Below are positions 52,738 to 64,000 of a stretch of 64,000 nt of DNA, one piece after another. Position numbers and translations under genes: made by a program. The DNA comes from Harmothoe impar (lineage: Eukaryota > Annelida > Polychaeta > Phyllodocida > Polynoidae). The stretch covers positions 60,722,233 through 60,786,232 of the forward strand of contig OX381720.1 in NCBI GenBank assembly GCA_947462335.1, written 5' to 3'. Every line of letters begins with the position of its first letter. Within the stretch, counting starts at the first letter, position 1. The notes beneath the pieces were generated by a model, which was not told the origin of the DNA, did no database searches, and saw only the letters and a list, made by a program, of their open reading frames with translations.

Positions 52738-52967
52738 AAGGGTGCATAGTGCTTTAATGCATCATGCCCTATATCCTACTGATACATTCATACAACCATG
52801 GTGAGTAACCTGTCGGTGCTGCATTCATGTGTCATACCTACTCCTGAAGGATCGGCATGATGCATGAATGCAGCCCTGGGGAGTAGACTCAACAGGGCTG
52901 CATCCAAGCATCATGATTACAAAGGGCATTGCACATTAAAGCACTATGCGGCCCTTGGAGGGTTTAA
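52738..52967. mobile_element. piggyBac-like MITE
   Basis: Left end AAAGGGTGCATAGTGC is degraded; right end GCCCTTGGAGGGTTTAA. Family words GGCATGATGCATGAATGCAGC and TAATGCATCATGCCC. Confidence 0.6.
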
Positions 52968-53139
52968 CTGCAGGGGGTTGGAGACGGGGGGGGGGTGTAT
53001 TGTCCCGGGTTAATTGCTTGCCTGCAGGTGTCGGGGAGATATAACAGTCCTGTAGGAAAGACAAAGGGGTGCTGGGTGGGTGCTGCAAGGGGCGGGGTGG
53101 GGGGTATTAATAAGGGTGTGACGGCTTGAATGTAGTGTG

Positions 53140-53672
53140 CTCTGAATCAGGCCCCTATAGGACCAGGGCCTGTGGAACCGGGGGTCCCCATAACCAGGGC
53201 CTGTGGGCCTGGGGCTCCCTGCAACCAGGACCTGTGGTACCGTGGCTCCCCTGGGCTTCCCCGTAACTAGGGCCTGTGGGCCGGGGCTCCCCGCAACCAG
53301 GACCTGTGGTACCGGGGGTCCCCGTAACCAGGGCCTGTGGTACCGGGGCTCCCCGTAACCAGGGCCTGTGGTACCGGGGCTCCCCGTAACCAAGGCCTGT
53401 GGTACCGGGGCTCCCCGTAACCAGGGCCTGTGGTACCGGGGCTCCCCGTAACCAGGGCCTGTGGTACCGGGGGTCCCCGTAACCAGGGCCTGTGGTACCG
53501 GGGCTCCCCGTAACCAGGGCCTGTGGTACCGGGGGTCCCCGTAACCAGGGCCTGTGGTACCGGGGGTCCCCGTAACCAAGGCCTGTGGTACCGGGGCTCC
53601 CCGTAACCAGGGCCTGTGGTACTGGGGCCCCCCGTAACCAGAGCCTGTGGTACCGGGGCTCCCCGTAACCTA
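53140..53672. repeat. 31-bp minisatellite
   Basis: About 16 copies of ACCAGGGCCTGTGGTACC-GGGGCTCCCCGTA (31 bp). Since 31 is not a multiple of three, several minus-strand frames stay open; none is a gene. Confidence 0.9.
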
Positions 53673-53674
53673 TA

Positions 53675-53730
53675 AGGCTCCTTCACTGTATTTCGCATAG
53701 ATTGGTACATGTCCTATAACTACTACGTGA
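53675..53730 (-). repeat. Second copy of the inverted repeat from 9176-9265
   Basis: Minus strand reads GTAGTTATAGGACATGTACC then AAATACAGTGAAGGAGCC, as at 9176-9222. Confidence 0.55.
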
Positions 53731-53784
53731 AACCCAGCAGCATTCATATATGATAGCCCTTCCAGACTGTATCAGCCCAGTAGG

Positions 53785-54020
53785 GTCAGTATGATGCTTG
53801 AATGCAAGTTACACGTGAGGGATGCATTGACGCATCATGTCGCTGCATTGACGCATCATGTAGCTGCATTGATGCATCATCTTGCTGCATTGACGCATCA
53901 TCTTGCTGCATTGACGCATCACGTTGCTGCATTGACGCATCACGTTGCTGCATTGACGCATCATGTTATTGCATTGACGCATCATGTTACTGCACTGATG
54001 CACTATAATCCCTTAAAGGG
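53785..54020. mobile_element. piggyBac-like MITE with an expanded internal 15-16 bp repeat
   Basis: Starts in family words TAGGGTCAGTATGATGCTTG and ends CCCTTAAAGGGTT. Between 53823 and 54000 about eleven units of GCTGCATTGACGCATCAT have expanded, showing minisatellite growth inside a MITE. Confidence 0.65.
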
Positions 54021-54880
54021 TTGTATAAACCTCATTTTTAACGAGGGCTCGTTAGGCTGGTTTTACTCTCCACAGACAACATTGTCAACACACATTACAT
54101 CTAGGCTGTAGAGATTTCCACTTCCGGTGAGACTGGCAGACAGGAAGTTGCAATGAATCTTGGGACGCCAGTGTTGGTGGAATGGGATAAGAAGAACGAA
54201 TGTGAGGTGGGTGGTGGGGTGGGGGGCAGGGGGGGTACTCAGTATAGCAATGGGTTCCAACTGTGGTGACGACCCTCGAGAGCTGTCCCTGCGAAAGCGG
54301 AGAAGAAGGAAAAATGGGGGGCTGTCAATTACATGGTAGCTTAACATTTACTGGAAAATACAGAATGAGGGGCGGTCACAATTGATATAGATATCATGAA
54401 CATATACTTGTCATACATACCTTGAGTAGTTTATATAACTCCAAAACAACTGTCAAATAGAAGAGGCCTCATCTGATTTATTGGGGGCTGTAAAAAATGC
54501 ACAGGGGTTGTCAAATAACAAAATGTAGGGACTGTTGAGTTGATACTCACACTCAGAGAGCCAGTGAGCCCCCCCCCCCCCCCCTCCCCGGTTTGGCGGG
54601 GGGGGGGGATGAGTTAGGGTGGTCGCGTGTCTCCCCCGCTCTACACTAGTGCAGCAAGCGGAAGGAATGAAATCCCGATAATCAGACGCATTTAATTTTC
54701 GAATGCGATTTGGTCGGGACAAATAAGCTATCTGTCGTTGAACATATAGGTGTAGGGCGCTTTAGGAGGAGCGGGAGGAGGGAGACTGATGGTACTGGGT
54801 GGTAGGGGAAGGAGGAGACATGGGGGCGGGGGATGGAAGCAAGGAAGGGGAAATAAAGTTGTCTGGGAGGGAAGATAGGA
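54021..54880. other. No gene recognised
   Basis: C/G homopolymers near 54570-54610 and a purine patch near 54760-54870. No coding or RNA feature supported. Confidence 0.35.
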
Positions 54881-54904
54881 CGTGTCCCACACACTGTACC
54901 TACT

Positions 54905-55074
54905 GCGTCCCTCTCCACCCATCGCTGTCTGCCTCTGTCTCTGCCTCTTTCTGTCTCTGCCTCTGACTGTTTACATGTATCTCCGCCTAGCTATGTCTGT
55001 TCCTGTCTCTGTACGTCTCTGTCTCTGTGAGTCTCTGTGTGTCTCTGTGTGTCTCTGTTTCTGTCTGTCCTTCC

Positions 55075-55168
<94 letters not shown>

Positions 55169-55505
55169 GGCTCTGTCTCTCTCCCTCTCTCTAGCCGTCT
55201 CTGTCTCTGGCTCAGTCTGTCTCAGTTTCTCAGACTCTCTCTGTCTCTGATGCTCAGCCCCTGGCTCATTTGCTCTGCCAGTCTCTTTTCTGTCCTTTCC
55301 GTCTGTCCCTGTCTTTCTCTGTCTGTATGTTTGTTTCTGTCTCTCTGTCTCTGTCTCTCCCCTTCTCTCGCTCTATCCCTGAATATATTTATATCTTCCC
55401 CCTCCCTCCTGCCCTCCCCCTCCTGCCTCCCTCCTGTCCCCCCCCCCTCCTCCATCCTCCCTCCTGCCTCCCTCACCTCCCCCCTGCTACTGCCCATTCC
55501 CTATA
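54905..55505. repeat. Pyrimidine tract with CT and CTGT microsatellites
   Basis: CTCTGTCTCTG-type units, (CT)n at 55078-55132 and (CTGT)n at 55137-55168, followed by CCTCC-rich sequence. Leu/Ser/Val-rich frames are artefacts. Confidence 0.9.
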
Positions 55506-56526
55506 ACACGCCTCCCCCTTAAAAACCTGCCCCTTTCTGCGCGTCGCAGCCAATTCATGGCGACTCAATTGTAGCATTTGAAATCATTTTCTAAAATTAA
55601 CACAATCATACGCCCCTCCTATTGTATTTACATAAAGATTGCCTGCCGCACGGAGAGGGGGTGAACATGGAGAGGGGGGGGGGGGGGCTGCAGAGAGGGG
55701 GACTCCACACCTACCGGGGCCTGTTTCCTGCATTCATATTACACTAATATTGAAGGTAAATCTGGAAGGTCTCCATTTATTTCCTCCCTTCGATGCTGAC
55801 TAGATAGTATTTGCCTGTAGCAAGGCCATCTATATTTATTGTAGTGTGTACGTGTTGTAAGCAGGAAGTTCTTTTTCTCGTGAGAATTGAATTTTCATCA
55901 ATACTACAATGTTTGCGATTGACGAGTACTCATGACCATCAATAAGTAGGCTTTACATATTGTGTATACGTTTCAACAGTTTTTCATAACTACCTCCAAC
56001 CCATAACGTAACAAAACATCTCATCCTTGTGAAGTGTTCTGAATGACCTTCCTGGTTTTAAACCTATTCATTTTTCATTTCTTAGACTGAATGACCCACA
56101 CTCCCAGTCAGTATTGGTCCCTGGGGCCCATATGTGTTTACTTGGCCCAGCTGGGCTTGCCCATATCTGGGTTATGGTCCTTTTTGTCCAGGGCTACCAG
56201 TGGGAGCCCAGATGTATCAGCCCAGGACATAAAGGACCAAAACCCAGGGTGGGCAAATCAGCCTGCCCAGGTGAAAACACATATGAGCCCCATTAGAGAA
56301 AAGTACCCTAGTTCCGGATACTTCAATTCAATTCAATTCAAAGATTTTTATTTGAACTGCAACTGACAGGAACAAGTCCTGTATTTTGTCAATTACAGCA
56401 AGTTGGAGATATGATATTACACAAGGTAGGAATATTTACTATCATACAGTGTTGCGCTCTAGAGCATCAACCTTTGCCCTACCTTTAAGGGCATCAATAC
56501 CTTCTTCCTTGTACATGTATAACACT
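55506..56526. other. No gene; possible retroposon tail at about 56320
   Basis: A C/G-run patch near 55672-55687. Near 56322-56350, TTCAATTCAATTCAATTCAAA followed by an AT-rich stretch looks like a non-LTR retroposon tail. Confidence 0.3.
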
Positions 56527-56600
56527 TAGACAAGTTTTTGACTCGTTTATTTTATGATAGTCACTTGGACGAGTCTGGAGACAAGTTTATGTTTTGAGTG
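56527..56600. mobile_element. Fragment of the TA-flanked MITE found at 62643-62906
   Basis: TTTGACTCGTTTATTTTATG, GACGAGTCTGGAGACAAGTT and TTTTGAGTG match the right half of that element. Confidence 0.55.
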
Positions 56601-56827
56601 CAGCAGTAATAGATCGGATTTAAGTATGTTCTCTTGTAGGACATTTACAAGGTATGGTCACATAACAAATCATGTATATATTTAATGCCACAATCATCAT
56701 ATCATTGCAGGGTGTCCGGAATTAGCGTCTGATCGCCTTTATTCTAAGCAATGGTGACTGGGGTTGTGAAACAGCCCCCGGCCGGCTGCATCATACCCCC
56801 AGTATGGGCTGAGAACGGGCCCCAAGG

Positions 56828-57545
56828 AGGCGCGTTACCAAGGCACTAATAGTTACCAAGGCACCCACAGTTACCAAGGCACCCACAGTTACCAAGGCAC
56901 CCACATTTACCAAGGCACCCACAGTTAGCAAGGCACCCACAGTTACCAAGGCACCCACAGTTAGCAAGGCACCCACAGTTACCAAGGCACCCACAGTTAC
57001 CAAGGCACCCACAGTTACCAAGGCACCCACAGTTACCAAGGCACCCACAGTTACCAAGGCACCCACAGTTAGCAAGGCACCCACAGTTACCAAGGCACCC
57101 ACAGTTACCAAGGCACCCACATTTACCAAGGCACCCACAGTTACCAAGGCACCCACAGTTACCAAGGCACCCACAGTTACCAAGGCACCCACAGTTACCA
57201 AGGCACCCACAGTTACCAAGGCACCCACAGTTACCAAGGCACCCACAGTTACCAAGGCACCCACAGTTACCAAGGCACCCACAGTTACCAAGGCACCCAC
57301 AGTTACCAAGGCACCCACAGTTACCAAGGCACCCACAGTTACCAAGGCACCCCCAGTTACCAAGGCACCCACAGTTACCAAGGCACCCACAGTTACCAAG
57401 GCACCCGCAGTTACCAAGGCACCCGCAGTTACCAAGGCACCCGCAGTTACCAAGGCACCCGCAGTTACCAAGGCACCCACAGTTACCAAGGCACCCCCAG
57501 TTACCAAGGCATCCACAGTTACCAAGGCACCCACAGTCACCAAGA
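56828..57545. repeat. 18-bp minisatellite, about 40 copies
   Basis: TTACCAAGGCACCCACAG repeated with very few changes. Six codons per unit keep a minus-strand frame open as VTVGAL hexapeptides over about 230 residues; regarded as non-genic because the frame extends only through the repeat and its edges. Confidence 0.95.
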
Positions 57546-57929
57546 CACCCACAGCCGACGCCATTTTATGCTGCTTTATTCTGGAAATCAACGCGCTAAA
57601 AGAAACTGTCACATCGGGTTTGGTATCAAGCGAACTGAGCATTGCATTTTGACACGGGCGCCGCTCTTCCATTTGTTCATAATACAATGTAGGCATGGGA
57701 GAATGGAGCCCCCCCCCCCTCCCACCCAGCCCTCTGTGTGAATGGGACCGGTTTCTTTGTATTGAGAATGGGTATGATCGCTAATTAGTTTATATAGTGT
57801 TGTCACGACAGTTTCCCATATCTGCCTGGCATGGTGTTATTTGTGATATTTACACAGGAGGAACAAAAAGGGCTGACTGTGGGCGACAGGATGGGCGACA
57901 GAGACAGAGACAGACAGGGACAGAAGGAG

Positions 57930-58080
57930 ACAGAGGGAGGGAGGGAGGGAGGGAGGGAGAGAGGGAGGGAGGGAGGGAGGAAGGGAGGGAGGGAGGGAGG
58001 GAGGGAGGGAGGGAGGGAGGGAGGGAGGGAGGGAGGGAGGGAGGGAGGGAGGGAGGGAGGAAGGGAGGGAAAGGAAAAGA
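57930..58080. repeat. GGGA microsatellite
   Basis: Roughly 35 GGGA units with rare AGGA variants, preceded by GACAGAGACAGA-type sequence from about 57895. Confidence 0.95.
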
Positions 58081-59510
58081 GATGGGGAGTGAGGATGAGA
58101 GATAGAGGAAGAGAGAGGCAGATATAGAGGCAGAAAGACATGTTAAAGCCCAAACCCTTGCCGGACAAATTAGGTCAGCATGATGCATGCAACCCTTGCA
58201 TCAGCTGTCTAATTATCTAGTGTTGGCCGCTAAAGACCAATGCACAACATTTCATAGAAGTTGTTGACAGAGTGATTTTTTTTTGGGTTAACCTGAACAT
58301 TAAAGCAATGAAATGATTAGAATTGAACAGTTTGATCATTTAGTCCTGTACACTAACGGTTCACTATGAAAAGAAACTGCCATAATTTTGTTGAGGGACA
58401 CCGGGGGATTTGGAACTGTCGAAAAATGTTATAGGAATGCTAGCCTATATATAGCAGAGTGGGGTGCACAGAAGACCTAAATGCCCCTGGCCTTCACACG
58501 TTAGTGATTGGAAATTGACCAAGTGCTATTCAAAAATGACTGAGGCATACCAACATATGACTAATGCGTTACTCAAAAGGACTTAGCCTAAAACTCATTG
58601 AAATAGAGAAGACTAAGGTGAGTTTGTCAGCACTGAACAACCTGGCAATATTAAACAACCTAGATTGGTCATATAGGGAGCTAACTTGGTTAGGCTATAG
58701 TGACTGAGAGATGGGGAGCCAAAGAATATATCAGAGTATAGTGAAGGGAAAGTCAGGAGATGGCGGGGAGTGGTCTGGAATTGGGAGGAGGTTCAGAAAG
58801 CCTCCAGCCACCCTCACACCAACACCCCGCCTCACTCCTACCCTTACCGCTGCTGGGATCGGTGCCAATTTGGGAGTGGATGGCATTTGGTATTTCCCTG
58901 GCATTTCCACAGAGTGAAATGCCAAACATTCACTGAAGCGGTCATTACCCTTTTTTTTGGAATCATAATAATAAGAATATATAGGATAATGAGTTATTGG
59001 GTTTTAGTTCCGTCGCTTTCTGCCTGTCCCCGCCCCCTCTTTATTTGTTTTTTTCCGAATAAAAACCCTTAGATTCCTATGAAATGAATTGCATCAAGCG
59101 CACTCTTGATATTGCTGAAATAGTCTAAAATGCTACTGAAATCAATGGACTACTGCAGCTCTGAATTCCTTCTCAATGCCTGTGACTCAGACCGTAGTGC
59201 CGCCCTTCCCCTGGTCCTGGTTCAAGGCTACTTTCTCCCGGGAATGCCTAGTTTGGGCCCCCTCCCCTAGGGCCCTTGTTGAGGGCCCCTCCCCTAGGAG
59301 TCCCTCACTTGTATGTATTACAAGCGCATCTTTACACAAAGGTATTGGTCAGGTACTCCCACTGCCAAGGTCCCCCTCCCTGAAGGCTCTTGGTCGACCC
59401 CCCCCCCCCCACCCCCACCCCTATACTAAGGGCTTTGGATCTGTGCTCCTTCCCCCGATGGCTTTAGCACTGATTCATGGGCCCCTATATTTCAATCGTT
59501 CATAAACTCT
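58081..59510. other. No gene recognised; small MITE fragment near 58160-58200
   Basis: GGTCAGCATGATGCATGCAACCC near 58170 is a short TTAA-type MITE fragment. No gene found. Confidence 0.35.
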
Positions 59511-59637
59511 AACCCTATAAGGGCTGCAAAGTGCTTGAGTTCATTTTGCCATTTGTTAGAGAGCCAGGGCTGCATTCATGCATCATGACGACCAAGGACG
59601 TGATGCATTAATGCATCATGCCGACCTCAAAGGGTTA
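59508..59637. mobile_element. Short piggyBac-like MITE
   Basis: TAACCCTATAAGGGCTGC on the left and ACCTCAAAGGGTTA on the right; interior GCATTCATGCATCATGACG. Shorter than the 230-250 bp copies. Confidence 0.55.
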
Positions 59638-59767
59638 CCTGGTAACACCAAGATGAGGCCTGTACAAACACAGGCTGCCACGTGACCTGATTGACACGTG
59701 ACCCCGCGTCCACGTGTAGCCTCGTTCTGGTTATGTGCCCGCATGTAATGGCCGCCGCTCTGACTGA

Positions 59768-60012
59768 TGTAGCCCTGTAAGGGCAGCAGGGTGCTTAAAT
59801 GTAACCCTGTAAGGGCAGCATGCTGCTTTAATGTAACCCTGTAAGGGCAGCATACTGCTTTAATGTAACCCTGTAAGGGCAGCATACTGCTTTAATGTAA
59901 CCCTGTGAGGGCAGCATACTGCTTTAATGTAACCCTGTAAGGGCAGCATACTGCTTTAATGTAACCCTGTAAGGGCCGCAGGGTGCTTTGATGTAACCCT
60001 GTAAGGGCCGAG
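59768..60012. repeat. 32-bp minisatellite with MITE-end-like unit
   Basis: About eight copies of TAACCCTGTAAGGGC-AGCATACTGCTTTAATG. The first half is nearly the terminus of the TTAA-type MITEs, which suggests the array arose by amplifying a MITE end. Confidence 0.85.
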
Positions 60013-60646
60013 TATGCCCGAATATTATGTGCCAGGGAATATTTTCTTTATGCTGTATTCTGAAATAGTAACATACAGTTGTTTTTTTTTAAATACGATT
60101 TTTTATACCCTCAGCCCCCCCCCCCCATTGTTAAGTTACAAATCTCCTGTTTATAATGAACGACACTCCTTAATGTACACATGGTATTGGAGTGTTGGAA
60201 CGGATTGATTGAAGGGGTTATAGTCTCTCTTTTTCTTTTGCTATTTTTTTTATTAAAAAAATGTTAAAAATGTACAAATGTTGGCATATTTGGTATCAAA
60301 TTAAAGCTTATACTGACAGCAATACAGTGGAATAGAAATAACTTACACTTTCTCCACTTTCAAAGATCAATAGATTCTTAACTACTAAAATGTGAATTTC
60401 GGCCACCAAATATGTACTTCCTCCTACATTTTAGCCTGCGGATTAAAATTTGAAAAAAAAAGCCTCGCTCTTCTTTTTTTGAGTTGCCTTGAAGTGATTC
60501 TTCATGGACACGATGGCTAACCCGATGTGCAGTCGGCATCAGATCCGCACCAGCCTGTAGGGTAGCAGCAGGCCAAGTCAGGACGGGGGGGGGAGGGGTG
60601 GGTAACGTGACCCGACAGCTGCTCCTAATGTATTAACGCCGCAGTA
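60013..60646. other. No gene recognised
   Basis: AT-rich with T- and A-runs near 60080, 60250 and 60455, then a G-run near 60585. Nothing supported. Confidence 0.35.
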
Positions 60647-62495
60647 CCCAGTAAACACACCCACGTTATTAGAACGTAATTTCACTGCGTAAAACAACGT
60701 CAGGATGTAAGGGTTTATTTAGGTTATTTTCCCTAAATTTACGTAATATGACGTTTAAAATACGTTTATATCACGTAATTTGCAGGTTAATTTACGTAAC
60801 AGTATTCACATTGTTTAACTAAAAGCTCACGGGTTCGAATCCCACATTGGCACAATTAGTAGGACTGTTGATATCTGCATAATACAACTGAGCTACATTA
60901 GTCTACCTTTTCAAATATTTTTATAGGTAGCATTGTTATGTCAATACAGGTGCATTTACATCTCAAATTGGTTGAATAAATAATGCAGAAAAAAGTACTC
61001 CCCTTTGTGCCAAGGTAGGATTCGAACCTGTGATGCCATCCACAACCTCATTGAGAAAAGTTCCAGGATCCCACATTAGTTTATTTAAATAGATAACCAC
61101 CAACTAGAATAACACGGACATTATTTTACATGTATAATGCTGTTAAATCATGGGACTTGGCCCATATGAAGGTTAAGATTGTGAGTTAGAATCCCCAGGC
61201 CCTCATTGAACGTCCATGATGTAAGATAACCACTCTTCCCCCAATGGTAGCTACAGTCACCACTGGTCACAGTTGATATACCTCTCCCAATACATGGCAG
61301 GCATAAAATGGTTAAATATGATGTGGAAGCTTTTACATGAATATTTTAAACACTTACACAGCACACATTCACTAGAAAAATGCAGTTCTTTTAGTAATGG
61401 GATTCGAACCTATGCAACCCTTGGTACCTGTATCCTGTAATATCCAGAATGCACTAAAAAAATATGCTAACATATCAATGGGGATACGTGTGTGTGTGAC
61501 CTGACTGGGAAGGGAACCATTTTACCCCTGCCTTGTCTGGGAAGTGAACCTGCTACCTGTAGATCTATAGTCCCGTGTGCTAGGCCCTCACCTACCGGGG
61601 CATGCGTTGGGAGAGGTATATAAACTATGACCAGTGGTGACTATTCCATAGTACATAGAGTAGCAATTTTGGACCTTCAGTATATTTTAAACGCTGCTAT
61701 AGGGACCTTTAGCAACCACGTAAAAGTTCATAAAACGCAGACGTAGCAGTGCTGAAAGTATAGGATACGTCTACATTTAATTGGCTACGTCGGGTTTGCT
61801 AAAGGTCCCTTATGTCTCCATAACTAGGGGCCTGCATAACCACACAATAGTTAGCAAACCCGACTTAGCTCATTTAACACAGACATATCCTATACCTTCA
61901 GCACTACTACGTCTGCGTTTTTGAGCTTTTACGTGGTTGCTAAAGGCAGATGTAGTAGTGCTGAAGGGATAGGCTACGTCTGCGTTTAATGGGCTTTTAC
62001 GTGGTTGCTAAAGGTCCCTTATATGGCTAAACAGTAATCGTAGCCTATAGACTATGTACTATGGCACAGTCACCACTGGTCACAGTTGATATACCTATCC
62101 CAATACATGCCCCGGTAGGTGAGGGCCCAGAGCACGGGACTATAGATGTGCAGGTAGCTGGTTCACTTCCCGGTCAGGACATGCATATGTAACATTGTTA
62201 GTGGTTAAAAGGAATCACAGTGGGTATTTTTTTCTTTGAAATAAAGTTTAAAGTTTATGTTTTAATATACGTTCTAAAGGTTATAATTTAGATCAGGTTA
62301 TTCTAAGTAATTTACCTAGATAAACCTAGAATAACGTTTATATAACGTTTGTAGTACGTTTATTTAGGTAAATCTACGTTAAATAACTTAAAATAACCCT
62401 TACATTTCAACGTTATTTTACGTAGTGAAGTTACGTGATTTACACCTGGAGAAAACGTTATTTGAACGTTAAAATACGTATGTGTGTTTACTGGG
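60647..62495. mobile_element. 1.85-kb non-autonomous TIR element with TA target
   Basis: CCCAGTAAACACAC on the left and GTGTGTTTACTGGG on the right, flanked by TA (60645-60646 and 62496-62497). Long arms rich in ACGTAAT/ACGTTAT words are inverted (60660-60800 against 62290-62480). The interior contains further inverted blocks (61610-62050) and three tRNA-like box-B segments (GGGTTCGAATCCC near 60828, GGATTCGAACC near 61018, TTCACTTCCCGG near 62161). No protein is encoded. The TA target fits Tc1/mariner-like or related superfamilies. Confidence 0.6.
61545..62190. repeat. Inner inverted repeat of the 60.6-kb element
   Basis: 61550-61640 (TCCCGTGTGCTAGGCCCTC, ACCTACCGGGGCATG) is mirrored at 62095-62185 (CATGCCCCGGTAGGT, GAGGGCCCAGAGCACGGGA). 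Between them, arms with GCAGACGTAGCAGTGCTGAA and GGTTTGCTAAAGGTCCCTTA face each other, so this is a fold-back nested in a fold-back. Confidence 0.6.
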
Positions 62496-62642
62496 TAGGT
62501 GCAGTAGGTAAAGGTAGATCTAGATGCCGTCCTAACTGGCCTTCCTCCTACCCCTGGTTAGCCACTCTGCCAGATTAGAGTGGAATATTTATACTTTACA
62601 ATAATAGTACAATAACAGCAGTCTCTCTCCACACACATTGTA

Positions 62643-62906
62643 CACTCAAAAAGTAAACTTGTCTCCAGACTCTTCCAAGTGACAGTCATAAAATAAACGA
62701 GTCAAAAACTCATCTAAGTGACAAGGAAGCGGGTCTTCTAGCTGGAGATAGAAGACCCACTTGGCATGTGCCAGCCCCAAACCCGACATTTGCCAGCTCC
62801 AGATTCTATTTGTGGGATGGTAACCTGATAGATTAGACAACTTTTGACTCGTTTATTTTATGATAGTCACTTCGACGAGTCGGGAGACAAGTTTACTTTT
62901 TCAGTG
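62643..62906. mobile_element. Fold-back MITE, 264 bp, TA target
   Basis: CACTCAAAAAGTAAACTTGT on the left and ACAAGTTTACTTTTTCAGTG on the right, TA on both sides (62641-62642 and 62907-62908). The arms also share GTCATAAAATAAACGAGTC. Non-coding. Confidence 0.75.
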
Positions 62907-63089
62907 TAACATGAAGTTTACATCTCATAAATGCTCATTATTATGACATGTGCTACCATGAAGTCAACAGTGGTCCAGTCCTTAATACCGGACAGAATAT
63001 AAAACATTTAAACATGCTCAATTAGTTTTAAGATACTTCCCTGTGAGTGCTCCCTGATTCAGGGCACCCCCTATGAGGGGAGCACTCAC

Positions 63090-63382
63090 CTCAGGCTGTG
63101 TCTCACGACCGTGGGCCAGTGTTTTTGTCTCTGACCAGGTGCTGTCTCTGACCAGGTGCCGTCTCTGACCAGGTGTCAGAAAACACCAGTGTTTTAAAAA
63201 GAATTATACTCATATATATAAGGATTTGTAAAAACGTTATAGCTGTTGTTATATATTTATAATTGTGATTACAATTAGCCTCATGCTGTTGGTATTTTGA
63301 CCTTATCAAGCCAAGCCGGTCAGAGACGGCACCTGGTCAGAGACAAAAACATTGGCCCAAGGTCGTGAGACACAGCCCTGAG
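63090..63382. mobile_element. Fold-back MITE, about 290 bp
   Basis: GGCTGTGTCTCACGACC and TTTTTGTCTCTGACCAGGTG on the left are mirrored by CACCTGGTCAGAGACAAAAA and GGTCGTGAGACACAGCC on the right. The left arm has three GTCTCTGACCAGGTG units. Ends approximate CTCAGG...CCTGAG. Confidence 0.7.
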
Positions 63383-64000
63383 TAGAGCCATATAACTCCC
63401 CCCTAAGGAAGCTGTATGTATGTTTCTCTATTTACATCCGAGATCATGCACGACAAGACTGTATGTGGCAAATAGGCCCTGGGCCTGCTTTATACAGTTT
63501 AGATAAAGGAAATGTCAATTCAATGACCTGTCTTGTTATCACAGCCAGTTAGGAAATTTCGTATACTTGTCTCCCGGACTTATGTCCTGCATGCCTGTCT
63601 TCCTCCTCCCCGTCTGGCAAGAGAATCAGACATTTGAGAAGTGGCTCCAATTCTCTGCTACTACAATTCTCCGTCTATGCATCCCCACAAATATGTTCTT
63701 CATCGCATGAAATAGGCGCCCTCTGCCCCCTCCCTGGTTGGGGAGCGGGTAAGTTGTTGTCCATCCTATGTTGAAATTTAAAAAAAAAAAAATAGAAAAG
63801 AATATAAAGTGGCATGGTCCGAATTTTTCCGTATTTTGATTTCTATCTAAATATGTTCAAAATGTCATTACAATATAATATTTGGAGGAAGGGATACAAT
63901 AAGATATCATTCATGGGCACTATAAGAGGCAATTAAAAGGGTCCCATGAACACAGGTAAAGCCCTTTACAGTGTATTTTCAATGGGTGGAATTATAGCGT
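63383..64000. other. No gene recognised
   Basis: Ordinary DNA with one A-run near 63780. No supported feature up to the window edge. Confidence 0.35.

Noticed and set aside
56791..57696. 301-aa minus-strand frame with VTVGAL hexapeptides resembling a beta-helix protein
   Set aside because: DNA-level identity of the 18-bp units is as high at third codon positions as elsewhere, as expected for an array and not for a selected protein.
57797..58188. Gly/Arg/Glu and Leu/Pro/Ser frames
   Set aside because: Translations of the GGGA microsatellite.
60815..60855. tRNA gene suggested by GGGTTCGAATCCC
   Set aside because: Only a T-arm-like word is present; no acceptor, D or anticodon arms can be drawn. 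Treated as a tRNA-derived fragment.

Overview
The window is eukaryotic and almost certainly from an animal nuclear genome. It contains long minisatellites, many fold-back MITEs, tRNA-derived SINE fragments, TATA/CCAAT-type promoters, one 200-base assembly gap and very little coding sequence. No conserved host gene was recognised. The species is not identifiable by eye. A marine invertebrate is plausible, perhaps an invertebrate deuterostome because of the death-domain gene and the MITE-rich DNA, but this is a weak inference. The long open frames at 0.6-2.1, 4.8-8.1, 10.4-12.3, 50.2-51.2, 53.0-53.7 and 56.8-57.7 kb are translated tandem repeats and are not annotated as genes.

The important content is two related mobile elements. 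Element E2 (35814-47426, 11.6 kb) has AG...CT termini, long terminal inverted repeats (TIRs) and a perfect 6-bp target duplication (ATGGTG). It encodes a 1364-aa family B DNA polymerase with intact exonuclease and polymerase motifs, a 524-aa protein ending in a PC4-like single-stranded-DNA-binding fold, and, on the opposite strand, a 246-aa protein made of two tandem death domains. Element E1 (19802-28499, 8.7 kb) has the same first ~100 bp of TIR and its own 6-bp duplication (TATCCT). It is one giant near-perfect palindrome: each ~4.35-kb arm carries the same 288-aa gene of unknown function, meeting at a short imperfect hinge near 24143. E1 and E2 also share internal promoter modules. Neither has a visible integrase, transposase, packaging ATPase or capsid gene.

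Layout. 0-8 kb: a 10-bp pyrimidine minisatellite, TTAA-flanked MITEs, an N gap and a 26-bp minisatellite of about 120 copies. 8-19.8 kb: fold-back elements, a 39-bp minisatellite, a GTAAAC-rich element containing a promoter-like segment, a degenerate GACATTGGG array and more MITEs. 19.8-28.5 kb: E1. 28.5-35.8 kb: MITEs, two copies of a dispersed repeat (one an empty-site paralogue of the E2 target), and 24-bp, purine-rich and 72-bp arrays. 35.8-47.4 kb: E2, with a probable nested insertion after the polymerase gene. 47.4-64 kb: SINE and MITE fragments, 50-, 31-, 18- and 32-bp minisatellites, simple repeats and three TIR elements with TA-like ends.

Inferred biology: E2 looks like a Polinton/adintovirus-type replicon reduced to a replication module (polymerase plus ssDNA-binding protein) and a candidate host-interaction protein (death domains). 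E1 looks like a companion, satellite or second segment that uses the same ends and control sequences. The 6-bp duplications fit insertion by a retroviral-type integrase supplied in trans.
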